Source: Pseudomonadota bacterium
GTDB taxonomy: Bacteria; Pseudomonadota; Alphaproteobacteria; Reyranellales; Reyranellaceae
Length of the DNA: 19,940 bases
Reading direction: 5' to 3'
Assembly (NCBI GenBank): GCA_023386865.1
Contig: JAEWIV010000096.1
Coordinates: forward strand, 1 to 19,940
The notes under the pieces were generated by a model. That model did not search any database. It saw only the letters and a program-made list of their open reading frames with translations, and was not told the DNA's origin. A program made the translations under genes and the position numbers. Shown here piece after piece: positions 6,983 to 16,252 of this stretch (positions are counted from its first letter, which is position 1; every line of letters starts with the position of its first letter).

Positions 6983-7049
6983 GACGAGGTCCTTTCCGAA
7001 GGAGCCAGGCTTTTCTAACACTGCTGTATGCACTGCGCGAGGCTACGCC

Positions 7050-8101
<1,052 letters not shown>

Positions 8102-8105
<4 letters not shown>

Positions 8106-9181
8106 GTCGCGTCGGCCTTCTCGTGGTGCAGGAAGCAGCTCGCGAGCTGGCTGGTCCCGACCGGCATCAGCTTCGGGACTGCCGTCGAGCAGCGCGCCAT
8201 GACGTCGGGGCAGCGCGGATGGAAGGGACAGCCCGGCGGCCGATTGAAGGGATGGGGCAGAGCGCCGCTGATCACCGGCAGCGCCACGCGCGTCTGGCCG
8301 TAGAGGCTCGGGATCGAGCGCAGCAGCGCCCTGGTGTAGGGGTGCTTGGGCGCGTGGAAAATGTCGTCGACCGGCCCTTCCTCCATGACGCGGCCGAGAT
8401 ACATGACCACGACATAGCTCGCCATCTGGGCGATCACGCCGAGGTCGTGGGTGATGAAGATGATGGCCGTGTTGTACCGCGCCTGGAGGTCGCGCAAGAG
8501 TGCAAGCACTTGGGCCTGTGTTGTGACGTCGATCGCCGTCGTCGGCTCGTCTGCGATCAGCAGCCTGGGCTTGCAGGACAGCGCCATGGCGATCATGGCG
8601 CGCTGGCGCAGGCCGCCCGAGAGCTGCCAGGAATAGGAATCAATGCGCTGCTCGGGCATCGAGATGCCGACGTCGCGGAACAACCCGACGGTGATGTCGC
8701 GCGCCTCGTTGCGGCTCATCTTCTTGGCCGCGCGCCAACGATGGCTGTGCAGCAGGATCGCCTCGACGATCTGGTCACCCACGGTATGGACGGGGCTGAA
8801 GGCCGCCATCGGCTCCTGCGGGATCAGCGCGATCTCGCCGCCGCGGATGTCGCGCATGGCGGCCCCGCGCGGCTCGAGGCGCGCCAGGTCGACGATGCCG
8901 TCGTCGCGGCGGAAGCGGATCTCGCCGTTGGTGATGCGGCCCGGCCGGTCGATCAGCTGCAGGATCGCCTTCATCGTGACGCTCTTGCCGCAGCCCGATT
9001 CGCCGACCACGCCCAGGACCTGGCCGGGCATGACGTCGAAGCTGGTGCCGTCGACGGCGCGCACCAGGCCCTCGTCGAGGGCGAAGGAGACGCGGAGATC
9101 GCGAACAGAGAGCAATGGCTGGCCTTCGGTGCTCACGTCGTGCTCAGTGGCTATGTGGGTCGGCGGCATCGCGCAGGCCAT
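8102..9181 (-). CDS. oligopeptide-type ABC transporter ATP-binding protein (OppD/DppD-like)
   Basis: First ATPase of the importer, 359 aa as drawn. Walker A is GESGCGKS (60-67), the Q-loop is in ALIPQEPMAAFSP, the signature is LSGGLRQR (187-194), Walker B is LLIADEP (207-213) and the H-loop is H245. The C-terminal domain has KHPYTRALLRSIPSLYG, then GCPFHPRCPDVMARC and ASCFLHH, the usual cysteine cluster. The start is uncertain. The ATG at 9181 overlaps the permease gene by 38 bases and has no visible ribosome-binding site. A GTG at 9136, just after the permease stop, would give the more natural N-terminus STEGQPLLSVRDLRVSF and 344 aa. It overlaps the next ATPase by four bases (ATGA). Confidence 0.95.
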
Positions 9182-10262
9182 CGCCGACGAGGTTGAAGGC
9201 GAGCACCGCTACGATCACGACCAAACCCGGGATCAGCAGCCACGGCGCCAGCGCCAGGGTCTGGATGTTCTGCGCCTCCTGCAGGAGAACGCCCCAGCTG
9301 ATCGCCGGCGGGCGGATGCCGAGGCCGAGGAAGGAGAGCGAGGTCTCGTTGATGATCATGACCGGGATGGCGAGCGAGCTGGTCGCGATGATGTGGCTCA
9401 GGAAGGTCGGCACCATGTGGCGCAGGATGATGCGCATGCGCGAGCAGCCGGCGAGCCGTGCGGCCAGTACGAAGTCCTCCTCGCGCAGCGCCAGGAAGCG
9501 GCCGCGCACCTCGCGGCCCAGCGTGGTCCAGCCGACCAGCGACAGGATCACGGTGATGGCGAAGAAGATCTGCGTCGGCGTCCAGTCTCGCGGCAGGGCG
9601 GCCGACAGCGCCAGCCAGATCGGGATGGTGGGCACCGACTGCAGCAACTCGATCAGGCGCTGGATCACCGAATCGGTCTTGCCGCCGACATAGCCCGAGA
9701 GGCCGCCCAGCACGACGCCCAGGACGACGCTGAGCGCGACCGCGACCAGGCCCACGGTCATGGATGTCTGCGTGCCGTGCATGATGCGCGACCACTGATC
9801 GCGGCCCAGGCGATCGGAGCCCAGCAGGAAGATGCGCTGGTTGGCGTCGACCGGCACGATCAGGTGGCGGTTGGTCTCGAACAGGCCGAAGACCTTCCAT
9901 TTGTAGCCGGTCCCGAAGAAGGTGACCGGCACCTTCTTCTTCGGATCGGTCGTCCATTCCATGCGCAAGGTCGTGGGATTGCGCTTGCCGACGATGGCCG
10001 GGACCCAGGGCGAGAAGCCGCCGTCGTTGAACAGGTGCACGGTCTGCACCGGGATGAAGGCCTGCCGCGCGTCGGTGCGCTCGGGGTCCTGCGTCGAGAA
10101 GAAATCCGGGACCAGGACGATCAGGTACATGAAGATCAGCAGCACAGCGCTCGCCATGGCGAGGTGATGGCGCCGGAAGCGCCACCACACCAGCTTCCAG
10201 TTGGAGGCGACGGCGATGCGGTCCTCAGCCTCCTTGCCGACGGCGATGTCCGCGGCGGTCAC
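9144..10262 (-). CDS. ABC transporter permease, OppC/DppC-like, with an enlarged external loop
   Basis: Inner-membrane permease, 372 aa. The N-terminal cytoplasmic segment NWKLVWWRFRRHHLA leads to the first membrane helix (about 35-52). About 90 residues follow before the core, including GFSPWVPAIVGKRNPTT and FGTGYKWKVFGLFETNRH; this loop is much longer than in E. coli OppC or DppC and should be periplasmic. HLLGTDxxGRD-like FLLGSDRLGRDQWSR (146-159) starts the conserved permease domain. The ATPase-coupling EAA-type motif lies at about 261-285 (EEDFVLAARLAGCSR, then HMVP). Near the end is SFLGLGIRPPAISWG. The start is a GTG at 10262 directly after the upstream permease stop, with GGAGGG six bases before it. 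Confidence 0.95.
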   Translation of the reverse strand: MTAADIAVGKEAEDRIAVASNWKLVWWRFRRHHLAMASAVLLIFMYLIVLVPDFFSTQDPERTDARQAFIPVQTVHLFNDGGFSPWVPAIVGKRNPTTLRMEWTTDPKKKVPVTFFGTGYKWKVFGLFETNRHLIVPVDANQRIFLLGSDRLGRDQWSRIMHGTQTSMTVGLVAVALSVVLGVVLGGLSGYVGGKTDSVIQRLIELLQSVPTIPIWLALSAALPRDWTPTQIFFAITVILSLVGWTTLGREVRGRFLALREEDFVLAARLAGCSRMRIILRHMVPTFLSHIIATSSLAIPVMIINETSLSFLGLGIRPPAISWGVLLQEAQNIQTLALAPWLLIPGLVVIVAVLAFNLVGDGLRDAADPHSH

Positions 10263-11249
10263 CTAACCCTCCACCCGGATGCGCGGATCGACCAGCGCGA
10301 GGAGGACGTCGGACAAGAGCGTGCCGACGATGGTGAGGAAGGAGTAGATCAGCAGGATGCCGCCCGCGAGGTACATGTCCTGGTTCACGAGCGCACGCAG
10401 CAGCAGCGGGCCGATGTTGGGCAGGTTCATCACCGTGGCCACGATCAGGCTGCCCGAGAACAGCATCGGCAGGTACCAGCCGATGGTGCTGATCAACGGA
10501 TTGAAGGCGAGGCGCACCGGGTAGCGCAACACCAGGCGCCATTCCTTCATGCCCTTGGCGCGCGCCGTGACGACGTAGGGCTTGTTGAGTTCGTCCAGGA
10601 GGTTGGCGCGCATGATGCGGCTGAGACGCGCGGTGCCGGCGATGCCGAGAACGAGCGCCGGCAGCCAGAGATGCGCCATGAGGTCCAGGAACTTGGCGAC
10701 GCTCCACGGCGCGTCGGCATATTCGGGCGAATAGAGGCCGGTGACGCTGACGTCGAAGTAGGCGAAGGCCACCCACATCAGGATCAGTGCCAGCATGAAG
10801 TTGGGCGTGGCGACGCCGACATAGTTGACGACGGTGAGGATGTGGTCGCCGATCGAACGCGGATGGGTCGCCGAGTAGATGCCGGCCGGGATGGCGATCG
10901 CCCAGGTGAGGAAGAAGGAGAACAGAGCGAGCGCCAGCGTGAGCCCGATCTGCTCGCCGATCAGCTCGGCATTGGGCCGCTGATACTCCAGCGACAGGCC
11001 GAAGTTCCCGTGCACCAGGTGCTTCACCCACAGCCAGTACTGCACGATCATCGGCTGATCGAGCCCGTACTGGGCGCGCCAGGCCTCGATCTGCTCCTGC
11101 GAGATCGACGAGCCCGACGAGGCGAGCGTGGCGACATAGGCCGTCAGGAAGTCGCCCGGCGGCGCCTGGATGATGACGAAGATGACGAAGGAGTAGATCA
11201 CCATCAGCAGCGGCAGGAGCGCCAGCCGCTGCAGGATGTACCGGGTCAT
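10263..11249 (-). CDS. ABC transporter permease, OppB/DppB-like
   Basis: Inner-membrane permease, 328 aa. The N-terminus MTRYILQRLALLPLLMVIYS is typical of the family, with the first helix at about 10-28 followed by the external loop containing APPGDF and YGLDQPMIVQYW. GNFGLSLEYQRPNAELI precedes the core helices. The coupling motif lies at about 217-246 (ELNKPYVVTARAKGMKEW). The C-terminus DVLLALVDPRIRVEG is characteristic of OppB-type proteins. The ATG at 11249 has no strong ribosome-binding site; the upstream 202 bases hold two palindromic repeats, not a promoter I can recognise. It abuts the OppC-like gene without a gap, consistent with one transcript from the binding protein onwards. Confidence 0.95.
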   Translation of the reverse strand: MTRYILQRLALLPLLMVIYSFVIFVIIQAPPGDFLTAYVATLASSGSSISQEQIEAWRAQYGLDQPMIVQYWLWVKHLVHGNFGLSLEYQRPNAELIGEQIGLTLALALFSFFLTWAIAIPAGIYSATHPRSIGDHILTVVNYVGVATPNFMLALILMWVAFAYFDVSVTGLYSPEYADAPWSVAKFLDLMAHLWLPALVLGIAGTARLSRIMRANLLDELNKPYVVTARAKGMKEWRLVLRYPVRLAFNPLISTIGWYLPMLFSGSLIVATVMNLPNIGPLLLRALVNQDMYLAGGILLIYSFLTIVGTLLSDVLLALVDPRIRVEG

Positions 11250-11274
11250 GGATACGCCACGCTCATGATCATGA

Positions 11275-11313
11275 CTCCTCCCCCGTCATACGGGGGAGGG
11301 TAGGGAGGGGGAG
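11275..11313. repeat. palindromic GC-rich repeat A, intergenic
   Basis: It contains a perfect hairpin, CTCCCCCGT and ACGGGGGAG around CAT, followed by a G-rich tail. Its reverse complement resembles 11380-11418: the 25-base right part matches at 22 positions and the left part is shifted by one base. It lies in the gap between the binding-protein and permease genes. Confidence 0.6.
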
Positions 11314-11379
11314 AGCCACAAGCGTGCTCTCGCATTTTTCAGATCATGATCTGCAATGATCATGTGTGTCCTTTGAGGC

Positions 11380-11418
11380 CTTCCCCCTCCCGGCCTCCCC
11401 CATATGACGGGGAAGGTG
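11380..11418. repeat. palindromic GC-rich repeat B, inverted relative to repeat A
   Basis: This is the inverted partner of the copy at 11275-11313, with its own arms CTTCCCC-like and GGGGAAG around the CATATGAC centre. The 66 bases between the two copies contain the palindrome AGATCATGATCT at 11341-11352. Such paired hairpins between a binding-protein gene and its permease genes often lower downstream expression or protect upstream mRNA; that role is inferred here. Confidence 0.55.
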
Positions 11419-11451
11419 GATGAGGGAGCCGACGGCGCTGCCTAGGCAGCA

Positions 11452-13380
11452 TCACTTCGCAAAATAGAACTGCTCGGTCCGGGCATTGCCCGGGCTGCGT
11501 AGCGGCCAGTCGTTGCCGAGCGTGGCGGGGACGTTGCGGAACTTGGTGTTGGTGACCACCACGCCCTGCACCATGGGGGTGAGCCCGATCGTGCCGATCT
11601 CGAACAGCTGCTCGGCCCAGATGCGGTAGAGCTCCTGGCTGAGCTTGACCTGCTCCTCGGGCCCGACGGTGCGCGCCTTGTCGACGATCTCGACGATGCG
11701 CTTCATCTCCGGCGGCGGCTCGGCGCCTTCCTTGCCGCCGGTGGCGTACCAGCGCCGCCACAGCGGCCCCATGGTCAGGATCGGCGCGTTGCGCGGATCG
11801 GCCTTGGCATTGCCGGTGTAGGGAAACGCGCTGGTGTCCTCGTTCCAGATCTCGGCCATCAGCTCGTTGTTTTCGTTCATCTTGAAGTGCAGGGCACGCT
11901 CTCGGATCTGCACGATGGTCTTCACGCCCACCGCTTCCCAGTCCTTCGACACCAGCAGGGCGACGTCGGGCCAGGCGCCGAACGCCGGCACGACGCTGAT
12001 CTCGATGGTCACCGGCTTGCCCGACGGCAGCAGGCGCATGCCGGCCGCGTCCTTCTTGGTGAGACCGACGGCGTCCAGCATCTTGTTGGCCTCGTCGCGC
12101 TTGAAGTCGGTCCACTTCTGCGCCCACTCCGGCCCCGGGAAGTAGGGATGCCACGGCGCCGGCACGCCCTGTCGCGCTTCGCCGAGCCCGAGGAACACGC
12201 TCTCCTTGATCTGGTCGCGATTGATGGCGAGCGAGAGCGCGACGCGGAAGTCCTTGTTGGCCATCAGCTTGCCCATCTCGGGATCGGCCGCGTAGGTCTG
12301 GTTGAGCGCGATGACGGCGTCGGCGCCGCCGAAGGTCGGCCAGGCGGTGATCTTGTACTTCCCGGTCTTCTCCTGCTCCTTGAGCACCGGGTAGTTGGTC
12401 ATGTTGATATGGCGCTCCTGCATGTCGAAGTTGCCGGCGATGGCGGCGAGGTTCAGCGCCTGGGCATCGGCGAAATAGGTGAAGCGCACCTCGTCGATAT
12501 AGGGCAGCTGGTTGCCCGCCGAATCGACGCCGATGTAGTAGGGATTGCGCCGGAGCGTGAACACCGGATCGCTGGCGCGGCTGGCCGGCGCCCATGCCGC
12601 CATGGTCGGCCGCTCCGGGTTCTCCGGCGGAGCGTTGCGGTTGGCGAACAGCTCGGTCCAGGTCTTGAAGCCCGCCGCCTGCGCGGCCTTGTCGACGTCC
12701 GCCTTGGGCGTGTGGCCGGGATGGAACTTCTTGAGGTAGTGCGCCGGCAGGAACATCGCGAACGTGCGGTCGGCGCCGTCCTGGTTGGCGACGGCCGTCA
12801 GGAACAGGGTCGCCGGCGCGGCGTAGGTGAAGCGTACCGTGCTGTCGTCGACCTTCTCGACCTTGGCCGGCGTGCCGTCGGCGTTCCTGATCCAGCCCGG
12901 CAGGGTCGGCGTCAGCTCCTTGTTGAGCAGCACGTCGTTGTACCAGAACAGGATGTCGTCGGCGCCGAACGGCGCGCCGTCGGACCACTTGGCGCCCTTG
13001 CGCAGCTTGACCGTCCAGGTCTTGTAGTCGGCCGACGGCTCGGCGCTCTCGGCGATCTTGGGCTCGATCTTGGCGCCGTCGGGCGAGAAGCGGAACAGCG
13101 CGTCGTAGACCACGCGCACATAGTTGTTGGCGTCGGCCGGTCCCAGGAACGCGCGGCGCCAGGTGCCGCCATACTCTCCGACCTTCTCGACAGTCGGCAC
13201 GACCAGCGGCACCTCGGGCAGGCGGGCATCGACGGCGGGCAGCTTGCCGGCCTTGACCTGCTCGGCGAGCGCCGGCGCTTCCTTGTACTTGCCCTGGGCC
13301 AGGGCGGCTTCCCCGAAAGCAAGCAGGCTGGCGCCCGTGGCTAGAGCGGCGAGCGTTCGCCGATGGAGAGTGCGGGTCAT
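11452..13380 (-). CDS. ABC transporter substrate-binding protein, oligopeptide family (SBP_bac_5)
   Basis: Periplasmic solute receptor of the importer, 642 aa, about 100 residues longer than E. coli OppA. A signal peptide at 1-28 has HRRTLAALATGASLL and a cut after ALA before QGKYKEAP; the paired arginines leave Tat export possible. Family landmarks are VGEYGGTWRRAFLG, LFRFSPDGAKIEPKIAES, then WTVKLRKGAKWSDGAPFGADD, and DFRVALSLAINRDQI in the middle. Long members of this family take up peptides, opines or oligosaccharides, so the substrate is open. The ATG at 13380 has GAGGAG upstream; a reading to 13560 would place unrelated residues before the signal peptide. It is first in the importer operon and divergent from the hydroquinone dioxygenase genes, 178 bases apart. 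Confidence 0.95.
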   Translation of the reverse strand: MTRTLHRRTLAALATGASLLAFGEAALAQGKYKEAPALAEQVKAGKLPAVDARLPEVPLVVPTVEKVGEYGGTWRRAFLGPADANNYVRVVYDALFRFSPDGAKIEPKIAESAEPSADYKTWTVKLRKGAKWSDGAPFGADDILFWYNDVLLNKELTPTLPGWIRNADGTPAKVEKVDDSTVRFTYAAPATLFLTAVANQDGADRTFAMFLPAHYLKKFHPGHTPKADVDKAAQAAGFKTWTELFANRNAPPENPERPTMAAWAPASRASDPVFTLRRNPYYIGVDSAGNQLPYIDEVRFTYFADAQALNLAAIAGNFDMQERHINMTNYPVLKEQEKTGKYKITAWPTFGGADAVIALNQTYAADPEMGKLMANKDFRVALSLAINRDQIKESVFLGLGEARQGVPAPWHPYFPGPEWAQKWTDFKRDEANKMLDAVGLTKKDAAGMRLLPSGKPVTIEISVVPAFGAWPDVALLVSKDWEAVGVKTIVQIRERALHFKMNENNELMAEIWNEDTSAFPYTGNAKADPRNAPILTMGPLWRRWYATGGKEGAEPPPEMKRIVEIVDKARTVGPEEQVKLSQELYRIWAEQLFEIGTIGLTPMVQGVVVTNTKFRNVPATLGNDWPLRSPGNARTEQFYFAK

Positions 13381-13558
13381 GGGCGCTCCTCGATTTTGCT
13401 CTTGTTTTCCCCGTACCATGAGCCTCAATCGGCGGCACGAACGAGTCAAGACATTCGCCGTGTCGGGGCGGAATCGAAGCGTTGTCCTCCTGTCGCAACA
13501 GTGAGGATTGACGGGCGCGGCGGCCTGCCCACCAATTGCCGAGACAAAGGAGGACCGC

Positions 13559-14047
13559 ATGCAGGCGCATACCGTGTTCGGCTCGCTGACCGACTACGCC
13601 AAGGGCAGCATCGAGCTGGTGTCGGGGGAAGCCCGGCACTACGTGTTCTCGAACATCTTCGAGGTCGCCGCCCGCTCGAAGCCCTACGAGCGCATCGTCG
13701 TCGCCAAGAACATGGAATACGTCCAGGAGGTCATGCGGGCCGAAGGCGTCTCGCCGTGGTTCGCCTGCGGCCATGACGAGTTCGCGCTGTGCATGGACGG
13801 CGAGGTCACCGTCGACTTCATCAGGATGAAGACGCCGCCGGAGCCAGGCGGGAACGGCGCGGTCCTGGTCGGCGACGCGCCCGACGGCGAGCGCATGGGC
13901 CATGTTAAGCTCAGGCGTGGCCACCAGGTGTTGCTGGGCGCCGGGAACGCCTATCGCTTCTCGGCGGCCCGGACGGGTGTGCTGCTGCAGCAGACCATAT
14001 TGGGAGACCTCAGCGTCCAGAAGTGGCGCGAGATCTGTTTCACCTGA
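13559..14047 (+). CDS. hydroquinone 1,2-dioxygenase, small subunit
   Basis: The protein is 162 aa, about 18 kDa, matching the small subunit of the two-component type II hydroquinone dioxygenases known as HapC or PnpC. It has a cupin-like fold segment, FACGHDEFALCMDGEVTVDF (69-88), with MEYVQEVMRAEGVSPW before it and KLRRGHQVLLGAGNAYRF after it. The enzyme cleaves hydroquinone next to a hydroxyl to 4-hydroxymuconic semialdehyde, with the iron held by the large subunit. The identification rests on recalled family sequence, on size, and on the large-subunit gene following after 12 bases. The ATG at 13559 has a very strong AAAGGAGG, so it should be well translated. An in-frame start at 13508 is possible but has no comparable site. 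Confidence 0.85.
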   Translation: MQAHTVFGSLTDYAKGSIELVSGEARHYVFSNIFEVAARSKPYERIVVAKNMEYVQEVMRAEGVSPWFACGHDEFALCMDGEVTVDFIRMKTPPEPGGNGAVLVGDAPDGERMGHVKLRRGHQVLLGAGNAYRFSAARTGVLLQQTILGDLSVQKWREICFT

Positions 14048-14059
14048 CGGAGGCCGGTC

Positions 14060-15049
14060 ATGTCCATCACCAACCCGCAGGTCGTCGCCAGCGAGCCCAG
14101 CAACCGCACCGGCTACCGCAGCTTCAGGCTCGGCAAGTTCGAGCTGTCGCGCGACGAGTACTTCGTCACCGTCCATTGGCCCGCCAAGGGCGCGCGGCGT
14201 TCGCACCAGATGCCGGCCGACGCCTTCTTGCGCGCCTGCATGCGCGATGTCGCCTGGAACTTCTTCTATGGCTGGGTGAACTTCGACCACGTCATCGGCA
14301 CGCGCAACCGCTACGGCCGTGTCGATTTCTACGCCGGGACGTTCAACGGCACGCTCAAGGAGGCGGGCGTCGACTATCTCGAGCAGTTCGACTCCGAGCT
14401 GATCATGGCGACCTTCAAGGCGATCCTGCGCGACTGGGGGAACGAGGGCTTCGATCCCTTCGCCGCCCCGACCGAGACCGGCAGTGCGTTCGGAGCCAAG
14501 CACGGCGACAACCTGGCGGCCATCGAGCGCACGCGCATCGCCACGAAGCGCATGCCGGGCCTCGCCGGCGATTCGCCGCTGCGCGACGACATGCCGATCA
14601 ACCGGGCCTTCGCCGACGTGCCCCAGGACGAACCGGAGATCCATGCCGAGCCCGGCTTCGAGGGCCAGCTCCACGCCTTCAGCCTGTTCAAGTATCTCAG
14701 CCGATCCGACGTCACCTGGAATCCGTCGGTCACGGCGGTGTGCAAGGCCTCGCTCGCCTGTCCCACGACCGAGGAGTTCATCCTGCCGGTGTTCCACGGC
14801 AACGATCGTGTCGAGTGGTTCATCCAGCTTTCCGACGAGATCGTGTGGGACGTCGGCGACAAGAATACCGGCGCGCCGAGGGCCCGCGTCACCATGAAGG
14901 CGGGCGACGTCGCCGCCATGCCTGCGGATATCCGCCATCAGGGGTACTCGACCAAGCGCTCGATGCTCTACGTCTGGGAGAACGTGACGCCGGGCCTGCC
15001 GCAGCGTTACGAAAGCGGCGAGCTGTCGCCCTATCCGGTCGATTTCTAG
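14060..15049 (+). CDS. hydroquinone 1,2-dioxygenase, large subunit
   Basis: The protein is 329 aa, about 38 kDa, the size of HapD/PnpD. Family stretches include GYRSFRLGKFELSRDEYF, MRDVAWNFFYGWVNFDHVIG, ADVPQDEPEIHAEPGFEG and RSDVTWNPSVTAVCK. The iron site reads H246, N248 and E252 in FHGNDRVEW, plus H293 in ADIRHQGYS. As I recall, PnpD of the 4-nitrophenol pathway uses His256, Asn258, Glu262 and His303; the spacing here is identical (2, 4 and 41 residues). It should therefore be an active Fe(II) ring-cleavage enzyme acting on hydroquinone or a substituted hydroquinone. GGAGG lies at 14049-14053. No semialdehyde dehydrogenase or maleylacetate reductase gene follows in this window, unlike the pnp and hap clusters. 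Confidence 0.88.
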   Translation: MSITNPQVVASEPSNRTGYRSFRLGKFELSRDEYFVTVHWPAKGARRSHQMPADAFLRACMRDVAWNFFYGWVNFDHVIGTRNRYGRVDFYAGTFNGTLKEAGVDYLEQFDSELIMATFKAILRDWGNEGFDPFAAPTETGSAFGAKHGDNLAAIERTRIATKRMPGLAGDSPLRDDMPINRAFADVPQDEPEIHAEPGFEGQLHAFSLFKYLSRSDVTWNPSVTAVCKASLACPTTEEFILPVFHGNDRVEWFIQLSDEIVWDVGDKNTGAPRARVTMKAGDVAAMPADIRHQGYSTKRSMLYVWENVTPGLPQRYESGELSPYPVDF

Positions 15050-15053
15050 GACC

Positions 15054-16250
15054 ATGAAAGTCTTCGTCTTCGACCTGCTCGCCTATGGCGAGAACCTCGA
15101 TCACCTCAAGAACGGCGGGCAGGAACTGCCGTATCCTCTGAGCAAGCGGCACTTCAAGCCCGACGTGGCGGTGCGCACCTACGCCGAGCATCTCGAGGCG
15201 TGGGAGGAGCTGGATCGGCTGGGCTATGACGGCGTCGGCTTCAACGAGCATCACTGCTCGCCTTACGGGCTGATGAACTCGCCCAACCTGATGGCGTCGG
15301 CTGCGGCGCAGCGCACCAGGCGGCTGAAGCTTCTGATCTACGGCAATCTGTTGCCGCTGCACGAGCCGCTGCGTCTGGCCGAGGAGCTGGCGATGCTCGA
15401 CTGCCTGTCCAACGGCCGCATCATCTCGGGTTTCGCCCGCGGCATTCCCCGCGAATACCAGGTGCACAACGTGCCGCTCGACCAGTCGCGGGCGCGCTTC
15501 GAGGAGGCCTACGACATCGTCACCCGGGCCTGGACCGAGGACGTCTTCTCCTATTCGGGCAAGTTCTGGTCGTACAAGGATGTCGCGATCTGGCCGCGGC
15601 CAGTGCAGCGGCCGCATCCGCCGATCTGGATTCCGATCGTCGGCAGCAAGGAATCGATCGAGTTCGCCGGCCGCCATGACATCCCGATCACGCCCGGCCT
15701 GGCGGGCGGTGGTTTGCGCAACGACATCATCCGTTTCTACGCGCAGTGCCTGGCCGATGCCGGCCACCGCATCACGCCCGACCACATGTCGCTGGCGCTC
15801 AACGCCTACATCGCGGATTCGAAGGCGCAGGCGGTGAGGGAGGTGGCGCCCTATCACCTCTATTTCAATCGCACCTTGTTCAGCCATGGCAGCTTCACCG
15901 AGACCGCGGCGCAGCGGAAGGTCGGTTACGTCAGCCCGACCTCGACCGACTACGTGCGGCCGGAGAACCAGCGGGCGGCGGCGCTGCTGCGCGAGGACTT
16001 CCGCGGCATGACCCTGGCCGACGTCGAGCGCATGGCCGAGAACATGCCGTGGGGCACCGCGTCCGAAGTGTCCGAACGCATCATCGCCCAGGCCGAGGCC
16101 GCCGGCGCCAACACGGTGCAGATCGGCTTCAACCGCGGCGCCATGCCCCACGACATGTTCATGAACCAGATCCGCCGCTTCGCGGCCGAGGTGCTGCCGA
16201 GACTGCAGGCGCATGAAGTGAAGACGGTGCCGCTGGCCGAAGCGGCCTAG
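15054..16250 (+). CDS. luciferase-like flavin-dependent monooxygenase (LLM class)
   Basis: TIM-barrel flavin monooxygenase of the bacterial-luciferase superfamily, 398 aa. The family pattern is LDRLGYDGVGFNEHHCSP (54-71), then KLLIYGNLLPLHEPLRLAEE, and LSNGRIISGFARGIPREY (118-135). IWPRPVQRPHPPIWIPIVGS follows at about 179-198, and a C-terminal NTVQIGFNRGAMPHDMFM. Such enzymes use reduced flavin from a separate reductase to oxidise substrates, including Baeyer-Villiger and ring hydroxylations. It starts four bases after the dioxygenase large subunit, so it is part of that operon and could produce the hydroquinone substrate or act on a side chain. The stop lies two bases from that of the convergent redoxin gene. 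No flavin reductase gene is in the window. Confidence 0.92.
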   Translation: MKVFVFDLLAYGENLDHLKNGGQELPYPLSKRHFKPDVAVRTYAEHLEAWEELDRLGYDGVGFNEHHCSPYGLMNSPNLMASAAAQRTRRLKLLIYGNLLPLHEPLRLAEELAMLDCLSNGRIISGFARGIPREYQVHNVPLDQSRARFEEAYDIVTRAWTEDVFSYSGKFWSYKDVAIWPRPVQRPHPPIWIPIVGSKESIEFAGRHDIPITPGLAGGGLRNDIIRFYAQCLADAGHRITPDHMSLALNAYIADSKAQAVREVAPYHLYFNRTLFSHGSFTETAAQRKVGYVSPTSTDYVRPENQRAAALLREDFRGMTLADVERMAENMPWGTASEVSERIIAQAEAAGANTVQIGFNRGAMPHDMFMNQIRRFAAEVLPRLQAHEVKTVPLAEAA

Positions 16251-16252
16251 CG

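Noticed and set aside
8643..11303. An 886-codon plus-strand frame opposite the ABC transporter genes
   Set aside because: The sense strand encodes clear ATPases and permeases with all motifs. The opposite frame is low-complexity, rich in His, Asp and Arg.
13381..13558. Clear sigma70 promoters or an operator in the transporter-dioxygenase gap
   Set aside because: A TTGACT lies on the minus strand but has no acceptable -10 partner, and no convincing inverted repeat was found. The gap must hold control sites, but I cannot place them.
11360..15055. A 1231-codon open frame on the minus strand across several genes
   Set aside because: It is antisense to the two dioxygenase subunits and out of frame with the binding protein. 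Its translation is Arg/Ala/Gln-rich with no domain, which is typical of a shadow frame in GC-rich DNA.
16251..16252. A terminator between the convergent monooxygenase and redoxin genes
   Set aside because: Only two bases separate the stop codons and I see no hairpin followed by a T-run at the junction.
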